Positions 58,113-64,000 of a DNA stretch of 64,000 nt are shown piece after piece. Where the stretch lies: positions 124,001 through 188,000 of the forward strand of contig NC_088941.1 of assembly GCF_033473495.1 (NCBI RefSeq), read 5' to 3'. The position numbers and the translations under genes are program-made. The notes under the pieces are model-generated. The model was not told where the DNA came from and searched no databases. It was given only the letters and a program-made list of their open reading frames with translations. Origin of the DNA: Cercospora beticola (Eukaryota > Ascomycota > Dothideomycetes > Mycosphaerellales > Mycosphaerellaceae). The stretch's first letter is position 1; each line of letters begins with the position of its first letter.

Positions 58113-58610
58113 ATGGCTTCAAAGAACTCCAACAACGTCAAACAACACCTACTGCGGCCGCCGAAGCGCACGTCGCGAGGTGTCACTAGATCGTACAATC
58201 TGTCTTCGAATCTGCTACCCCTCCACCATGTGCCACGCCATCACGATATGCTCGCTTTCACCGACCTCATCTCGCCAATACTCACCTCTTCAATAGCCAG
58301 GCTGCGGCCCACCTCTATTGAGGATACCCTTCTGTTGCTATTCATCCTCATTGAAACTCTGCTATTGATATTTCTGCTATTGAGCTTCTCTGGTGCCTTC
58401 GTTGACAGCTTCAGACATCTTCGTCGACTCTCATTCTTCAGCTGTCTGCTTGCTTTCTCAATCATCACCGTCATTGCTGCCATCAACTACAGAGATCTAT
58501 CGCTTCGCATCGACGACGAGCCACCACCACTCGACCTCAACACACCTGCCACGACTCCTCCACAGCCAGGTCAAGCGAACATCAACCCGACTGGTCTCTT
58601 CATCGACTGA
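58113..58610 (+). CDS. Small two-helix membrane protein upstream of the STE3-type gene
   Basis: 165 aa from ATG 58113, or 120 aa from ATG 58248 (MLAFTDLISPILTSSIARLR). Two hydrophobic segments: DTLLLLFILIETLLLIFLLL and LSFFSCLLAFSIITVIAAIN. An acidic/Pro-rich tail follows (DDEPPPLDLNTPATTPPQPG). Not recognised. The stop is 31 bp before the receptor ATG, so the two are either two genes with a very short gap, a shared transcript with a long upstream ORF, or an alternative 5' exon that I could not link. Taken as a probable but uncertain gene. Confidence 0.45.
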   Translation: MASKNSNNVKQHLLRPPKRTSRGVTRSYNLSSNLLPLHHVPRHHDMLAFTDLISPILTSSIARLRPTSIEDTLLLLFILIETLLLIFLLLSFSGAFVDSFRHLRRLSFFSCLLAFSIITVIAAINYRDLSLRIDDEPPPLDLNTPATTPPQPGQANINPTGLFID

Positions 58611-58641
58611 GCAAAGCTGTGCCAAGCCAGACATCCTCAAG

Positions 58642-60202
58642 ATGAGCGCGCCACCTGCACCACCGCCTCTTGACAGCGGCAACCTCATCCACTCCCGAGC
58701 AATCGTCTTCAGCGCCTTCTCCCTCCTGATCGCTCTCCTCATCTGCCCGCCGCTCACCTGGCACTTCAAGAACCGCAACATCGGGGCAACAGTCCTCGTT
58801 GCATGCGCTCTTTACGCCAATCTTCAATCATTTGTCAACGCCATCATCTGGTCCCACGACGATGTGAGCTCCTGGTACACCGGCGAAGGCCTTTGCGACG
58901 TCGAAGTCAAGCTGCAAGTCGTTCTCCAAAATGCACTGCCTGCCGCCATCAGTTGCATCTTGAGGGCTTTGGCCAAAGTCATGGACACGGAGAGATCGTC
59001 ATGGGGCACCACCAGAGCTCAGAGACGCAGAGGGTATGCAGTCGACTTGCTCTGCTGCGTTGGCATTCCACTCTTGCAAATGCCGTTTCACTGGATCGTG
59101 CAGCCCTTCCGCTACTACGTCTTTGGCATCACTGGCTGCTACGCCTCCCTTTCCATCAGCTGGCCTATGGTCGTGCTCATTCTATTGCCACCACTCCTCT
59201 GGACTCTGCTGGACGTGTACTACAGTGGTAAGCATCGATTGCCAATTCTTTCTTTAGCGACTTCGACTGACAATCCCCACAGTGCTCATCCTGTACCGAC
59301 TGATGAAGTACCGCTTGCAGTTCCGGTCCATCCTCGCCAACAATCAAACCACGCGATCTCGGTTCTTCAGACTCTACGCCCTCTGTGCACTCTGCACGCT
59401 GGCCTACTTTCCGCTGCATGTCTATACCTTCTACGCCACCATCGGCAACGACGGCCTCGGTCCGTTCAGCTGGAATGAAGTTCACCACCCAACTGCTTAC
59501 AGCTGGGATGCGGTAGTCATGGTACCAAGCGATGGCAACATCTTGTGGGATCGATACATCTGGCTCGCTGGAGGCATTGTCATCTTCATGATTTTCGGCT
59601 TTGGCAAAGACGCCGTACGCATGTATCGCGATGTCCTCTTGGCCTGTGGCTTTGGCAAGATCTGGCCAAGCCTCAAGGAGGGCAGTCCACGAGCCAGTCT
59701 TGCTACCACCATGAGCTCAGTCAGCAGCAAAGCCCGCATGTTCTTCAGCAAGAACCGCAAAGACAGCATGTCGACCAGTCCGACTACGCTCGGCAGCTTC
59801 GACAGCGCAACCAAATCTGTCACTGACAGCGAGCCCAGTCCGAAGAAGATGTCTTTTCTCGAGACTGTCAACGAAGGCAGAGGAAGCAACCAGCAGAATC
59901 AACACACTGCGGCAACTTCATCACCATCAAAACAGAAGCCCTGGAACAGACTCACAGCCCACTTCAAGAAAGATCAATCACCAGCAATGCGGTCGAACAG
60001 CAACGACCACTTCGTCCTTTCGCAGATCTCCACACAGCAAAATGTGCATTCCAACGTTACAGCTGAGCCTGTCTCGCCTACCATGGCATCTCACATTCGC
60101 TCGCAGAGCCGCGGCGACGGAGATGTTCTGATCAGAAAGGAGGTCAGACAAAACAGCGAGATTGCCGGGTCGGTGGGCGTGAAGGACTTTGGTGGCGCTT
60201 GA
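58642..60202 (+). CDS. STE3: STE3-type pheromone receptor (seven-transmembrane GPCR)
   Basis: Receptor for lipopeptide pheromone of the a-factor type, plasma membrane, coupled to G protein in mating and chemotropism. Exons join(58642..59227,59283..60202) give 501 aa; the 55-bp intron has GTAAGC and CCCCACAG. The family signature is seen at TWHFKNRNIGATVLVACALY and NLQSFVNAIIW, then CDVEVKLQVVLQNALPAAIS, and the helices up to FGITGCYASLSISWPMVVLI and LILYRLMKYRLQFRSIL. Seven hydrophobic helices lie within residues about 18-320. The C-terminal tail of about 180 residues is Ser/Thr/Gln-rich, as in fungal STE3 proteins, suitable for phosphorylation. No MAT gene lies in the window. Confidence 0.9.
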
Positions 60203-60799
60203 TGGTGAAGGGCAGACCGAAAGCTGTAATGAGCAGAGCAGCGAGCCATGGCGTCTTTTTCTTGTACAAGCGCTGAGGTAGAGTCTGACCTGTCGATGAG
60301 CATTCTTATCGTTCGTATACATATTGCGAAGCAAGGCATCGTTTTCATATCTTCTTGAGCACTGCACCGAAACCATTCGTTCCGACCAGCATTTTCCAAT
60401 GTCGTCTAGTAGTTCATGGTCTTCTCGCCAGCGCAGTGGCTGCACGGCCGAAGTATGCTAAGCGCGCGGCGAGCGAGGTCCTGCTCTTGCACTTTCACAC
60501 ATCTGTGTTTCGCTGTGTCACTTGGGTACTGATCGACGGCGCGTCCCGCTGAAATTGAAGCTCAGTTGCTCAGTTACACTGCCATTGCGGCACTGTTCTC
60601 AAGAAAGTGTGAGTCATGCGGAGGATTCGGGCGAGTGCCATCGATTTGACCGCACCATCCACAGAGCACATGATGAGCAGCATCAGGGAGCCAGAGCTAT
60701 CCACTCCACAACTGTCTTCCATCTCAACGATCGCAACAGTGCTAACACTGCCACTACACTCGACGGAACGGTCTTTTAGTGCATTAATCAGATAGAGTC
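60203..60799. other. Intergenic region
   Basis: About 600 bp between the STE3-type gene and the DUF3632-like gene. Frames on both strands are short or overlapping; no gene supported. Confidence 0.45.
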
Positions 60800-61711
60800 A
60801 TGCGTTTTGATGAGCCAGACTGGATTGCCGCTGATCCTAGCATACACAATGTCTTCGACACACTCGTCTCGTTCCTCAACAAGTCGTCCTCGGATCCTGG
60901 GAATTTGAAGGAGTATATCGCCGATACGACTGCGAATTTGACCTCGGCAGGAACTCAAGATCCCTCTTTGAAGCAGTACAGAACCGAATCCCGGTATCTC
61001 TTCGCCGTCCTCCTCAGCCTCGTTCAACAGCTCGATGCCAACTCTCCAGAGGAAGACCATTTGGTACGCCTAGTGCTGGCACTGCGAGATGTGCCGCTGC
61101 CATCATCTGTCAGTCAACAAATGGATCCACGCGCTCTGGAGAATGATAACATGAATCGAAAACTGAGCAACTTCATCAACGTGTGGGCGGCTATTGGTCG
61201 CGATGCACCTCTCCATCCACGACTCAAAGATCGTCCCGAACATCTTGAACTCCATTCGCATCGACTGCCGTGGCGACAAGAGCCTGGCCAATATCTTTCC
61301 TCTGCTTCGTGGACAAGTATGAATGCATTTCTGGCAAGACTCCATGTCGCGGCCCCAGATGTGCCGACGCTAGACTTCAGGGCCTTGCTCGCCATGATGG
61401 AAGCTCTCGAGCAACCATTAACGCCAGCAGAACTTGAGGATGCACTACCTCCTGCCGCCTATTGGGTCATATACGCTGGAGTCAACCTCGAACACAATGA
61501 CATTCCGTATGCATCTTATGGCAATAATCCAGGACATAACAGATCAGTCTGGAGCAAAGGTGTTTTGTGGGACGGCCAGCACGCTTTCAAACCGGCGAGG
61601 TGGGAATTTTGGCTGCAGCGATTCAAGGCTATTTCGGAGAGGCCTGAAAATACTGAAGAGGTGCGAGACTTGGCTCGGCGTGCTTTCGAGGTTGGACCTT
61701 CTCTAGATTGA
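60800..61711 (+). CDS. DUF3632-like protein
   Basis: Single exon, 303 aa. N-terminal helical region (IHNVFDTLVSFLNKSSSDPG, RYLFAVLLSLVQQL), then WTSMNAFLARLHVAAPDVPT, and a C-terminal part with KGVLWDGQHAFKPARWEFWL and ISERPENTEEVRDLARRAFE. This Trp-rich C-terminal pattern and length resemble fungal DUF3632 proteins, a large uncharacterised Pezizomycotina family. Assignment is by pattern memory, not by search. No signal peptide. Confidence 0.6.
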   Translation: MRFDEPDWIAADPSIHNVFDTLVSFLNKSSSDPGNLKEYIADTTANLTSAGTQDPSLKQYRTESRYLFAVLLSLVQQLDANSPEEDHLVRLVLALRDVPLPSSVSQQMDPRALENDNMNRKLSNFINVWAAIGRDAPLHPRLKDRPEHLELHSHRLPWRQEPGQYLSSASWTSMNAFLARLHVAAPDVPTLDFRALLAMMEALEQPLTPAELEDALPPAAYWVIYAGVNLEHNDIPYASYGNNPGHNRSVWSKGVLWDGQHAFKPARWEFWLQRFKAISERPENTEEVRDLARRAFEVGPSLD

Positions 61712-61882
61712 ACGGTCTTGTTGCTGCTCAGATCCCATGCGCGTTCTACTGTCTACAAGCTATCAGCCAAATCGATATTCCACAAATCTGTCGAGCGGCT
61801 GAGAATCGCGTTTGCTTTGCGATCGACCCCCAGGACTTGCAGCGTTGAGCAAGTAGTCACATCACGCCGTTCGCGATCAATT

Positions 61883-63006
61883 TCACAACCTCTCCCTCAT
61901 GTATGTGCCAATGTCCTTCAGACACTCATCGGTCCGCTCTGTACCGCCGACAGGGAAGAATGAGAAACCATGTGGCGCGCCAGGATAAATCTTCAAAATG
62001 CTCTCCGCGCCGCTCATGGCCCATTTCGTAGACATCATGACGCTGTCATCCAGAAGCAAGTCGGAAGTTCCGCAAGTGAAGAGAGCAGATGGAAGCTGTA
62101 CGCTCGAATGAGTAGGAGTCGAAACGAAGGTGGCCACCATGTACCAACCTTGTACTCGTTCAACTTGGCATAAAGAGGACTAATCGAAGGGTCCCTTCGA
62201 TCGTCTTTGGATTTGCCAGGTAGGTACGCCTCGAAGTATCTAGCAAAGACGAGTCAGCATAGTCAATCCCCAACCACGACAAAAGAAAAAGGGAGACCTA
62301 TGAACTTAAGCATAATATCATAGTCCAAAACCAACGGTAGATCAAAATGCCGGATCTGCGGCATACTCTCCGTCAAATCGTAACACCCAAAGTTCAGCAC
62401 CAGTCCCTTGAACCCCTTCCACTCTTTCCTCGTCTTCAGCAACTTCATCGCGGTCAGAACACTCAAATGCGCGCCCGCGCTATCTCCACCCATGAACTTC
62501 AACTCCGCTCCGAATTTCTCTTCCGCGTGATCAATCAAATACTCTCCGATATCAAAACAGTCCTCATTTCCTGCCGGATAAGGATGTTCCGGCGCGAGTC
62601 GATACCCAACAGACACAACCACCAGATCCGCCTCATCGGAATACCGCTTCAGCATGAGATCTTGAAATTGCTCGCTCTGCAATACCCATCCTCCACCATG
62701 AATATGGTAGAACACGCCATTAGGTTTCTTGCCCTCGGCAGGTCTGAATACGCGACATGAAATATTCCGGCCAGCGTCTCGAGAAGGTAATTCGATGTTT
62801 TCGCCTTCCGGTAGGACAGTCGGTCTCGGCATTGGAGTTTCACCATTCCAGCGCATTTGACGATATTTTTCGGCTCCAACTTCGTACCACTTGGGACCTG
62901 CGTTTCCAATTTTCATGAGGTTGGCATTGTAGTCGTGTGTTTGTTGGCTGATAGCCGAGGGATGGAATTTGGATTGATCGAGCTTGAGATCGGATTCGAG
63001 AGGCAT
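61883..63006 (-). CDS. HSL-type alpha/beta hydrolase (esterase/lipase)
   Basis: Serine esterase of the hormone-sensitive-lipase family; substrate unknown. Exons complement(join(61883..62095,62149..62239,62306..63006)) give 334 aa. HIHGGGWV (oxyanion-hole HGGG, residues 103-106), YRLAPEHPYPAGNEDC and GGDSAGAHL (nucleophile Ser176) are followed, after two short introns, by AYLPGKSKDDRRDPSISPLY, LPSALFTCGTSDLLLDD (Asp276) and APHGFSFF (His306), so the triad is complete. The first intron must use donor GTTCAT at 62305 to join LKYFEAY in frame; the more obvious GTCTCC donor next to it gives a stop. The second intron is 53 bp with GTTGGT. No signal peptide. Confidence 0.85.
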
Positions 63007-63273
63007 CTTGGGCGAATCCGGTGTTTTGAGTGAATGATGAGAAGATCTGGTCTAATTCAATGTAAGAGTGGAGGGCGTTTCTATAACGTATCAGTAAACT
63101 CGAAAGAACTCGAAATGGAAGTCATCGTGATGAGATGAAGTCAAGGTGGGGATGCTTGGTCCGAGGTTCGGAGCACAGCCGACTGCTATTCTGTGAGCTC
63201 CTCTAACTCAATGCTACTGGGTGAGTGGTCTCATAATGATTGTCTCTCTGGTAGCCTATATTTGCAAGCTTGC

Positions 63274-64000
63274 TTAGTCGTCGTCGCTGTCGCTTCCATA
63301 GCCCACCAGAGGCCCGGCAGGCTTGTCCGGCGCTTTGCTTGCGCCGTCGCCACCTGCTCTGAGCCCTTGCAGCGCTGCAAGTGTGCTTCCTCCGAGTAGA
63401 CCACCGCTCGAGACTTGCTGCGCGTTACCACCAGTGATCTGTAATGGTGCATCGTCCTCGTCATCATCTTCTGCAGGAGCTGCCTCAATCTGCTTTCGCT
63501 CTTCTCCAGATTCGATGCGCGCCTTTTCACTCGCATACCAGACGTGATCGGGAGCATCGTAGCCTTGCAATCCGAATGTACCTTCAATTTTTCTCCTCTT
63601 CCTCTCCTCTTCTCCATCTGCACCTTCATATTTACGTCCCTCAAGTTCTGCAACGTAGCTGGCAGGCAGCGCTCGTCGAATTGCCTCAGCAGCTTGTTCC
63701 TCAATCCTCGCCGCCTCTCTCTTCTGTGCCACAGGGTTCGGATCCACCGTCGCCCACCTCACATTCAGGGTCTCGTTATGATCCAGACTTTGGTGCGCCA
63801 TGGCCTCTTTCGCGAATTCCGAATTTGCAAGATGCACATATGTCACAAAGGCGACACCTCGTGAAGGCAGCACTCTTATCCTCTCGACCTGTCCCCACTC
63901 TTGGAAATGCCGCGCCACGATCTCCTCAATATCATCAGAGACATGTATCCGCCCCACGTACAGCGTCCTGTTGATTCGCATGAAAGAGCCCACGCCACCC
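63274..64000 (-). CDS. CWC2: Splicing factor Cwc2 (RBM22-like), 3' part
   Basis: Component of the NineTeen complex that contacts U6 snRNA in the spliceosome. Only the C-terminal part is in the window: the frame is open to base 64000 (GGVGSFMRINRTLYVGR). RRM blocks: RTLYVGRIHV, VERIRVLPSRGVAFVTYVHL, and the Cwc2 motif NVRWATVDPNPVAQKREAAR. The C terminus is acidic and Gly-rich and ends VGYGSDSDDD. The upstream Torus/zinc-finger part lies beyond the window. Confidence 0.9.
   Translation of the reverse strand, partial: GGVGSFMRINRTLYVGRIHVSDDIEEIVARHFQEWGQVERIRVLPSRGVAFVTYVHLANSEFAKEAMAHQSLDHNETLNVRWATVDPNPVAQKREAARIEEQAAEAIRRALPASYVAELEGRKYEGADGEEERKRRKIEGTFGLQGYDAPDHVWYASEKARIESGEERKQIEAAPAEDDDEDDAPLQITGGNAQQVSSGGLLGGSTLAALQGLRAGGDGASKAPDKPAGPLVGYGSDSDDD

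Noticed and set aside
1..64000. tRNA or rRNA genes
   Set aside because: I looked for T-loop-like GTTCGA-type words and clover-leaf arms and found none convincing; a tRNA scan would settle it.

Overview
The window is nuclear DNA of a filamentous ascomycete (Pezizomycotina, most likely Dothideomycetes). The evidence is short GT-AG introns (about 40-190 bp) in most genes, two HET-domain genes, a STE3-type pheromone receptor, a con-10/KGG stress protein, CAP10-type and GT4 glycosyltransferases, and a 15.6-kb AT-rich block mutated in the manner of repeat-induced point mutation (RIP: CpA to TpA on both strands). The class assignment is inference. Exon structures were worked out by eye from reading-frame continuity and splice signals.

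Left arm (1-20 kb, gene rich): a partial membrane-anchored unknown (minus, running off the left edge), a GPI-type GH76 mannanase-like wall protein (minus), a GPH/sucrose-type transporter (plus), a three-module KGG protein (minus), a UBP2-like deubiquitinase (plus), a CAP10/GT90 glycosyltransferase with a damaged 3' end (plus), an Ldb17/Dip1/SPIN90-type Arp2/3 regulator (plus) and a secreted Ser/Thr-rich protein with TExSP repeats (plus).

Transposon block (20-37.2 kb): a HET gene (20037-21543) carries a frameshift and is cut off by the LTR of a Copia element. That minus-strand Copia element (about 21544-33979) contains a second minus-strand Copia element (24184-30383) with 230-bp LTRs and a perfect 5-bp target duplication, plus a truncated LTR of the same family at 23221. 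Both elements have a primer site resembling the initiator-tRNA anticodon stem. To the right lie a degenerate array of about 150-bp repeats (33985-35750) and a long plus-strand frame (36310-37196) interrupted only by TAA/TAG, which looks like a RIPed coding sequence of unknown identity.

Accessory region (37.2-46.4 kb): a broken paralogue fragment at 37264-37428 matches part of the gene at 43689-45191. An uncertain ORF cluster follows at 38151-39002. Next come three adjacent genes that I do not recognise: 39322-41434 (minus, coiled coil), 41788-43344 (minus) and 43689-45191 (plus, coiled coil, low-complexity stretch and Cys cluster). A 96-97-bp minisatellite at 45707-46336 fills the gap before the housekeeping genes.

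Right arm (46.6-64 kb): LSC1 (succinyl-CoA ligase alpha, minus) and ELP3 (plus) share a divergent promoter. A second HET gene broken in two places follows at 50073-51805. Then come a secreted modular protein whose six exons are all in phase 0 (52267-54191), a small Cys-containing membrane protein, a GT4 glycosyltransferase (minus), a small membrane ORF placed 31 bp upstream of a STE3-type receptor, a DUF3632-like protein, an HSL-type alpha/beta hydrolase (minus) and the 3' part of the splicing factor CWC2 (minus, off the right edge).
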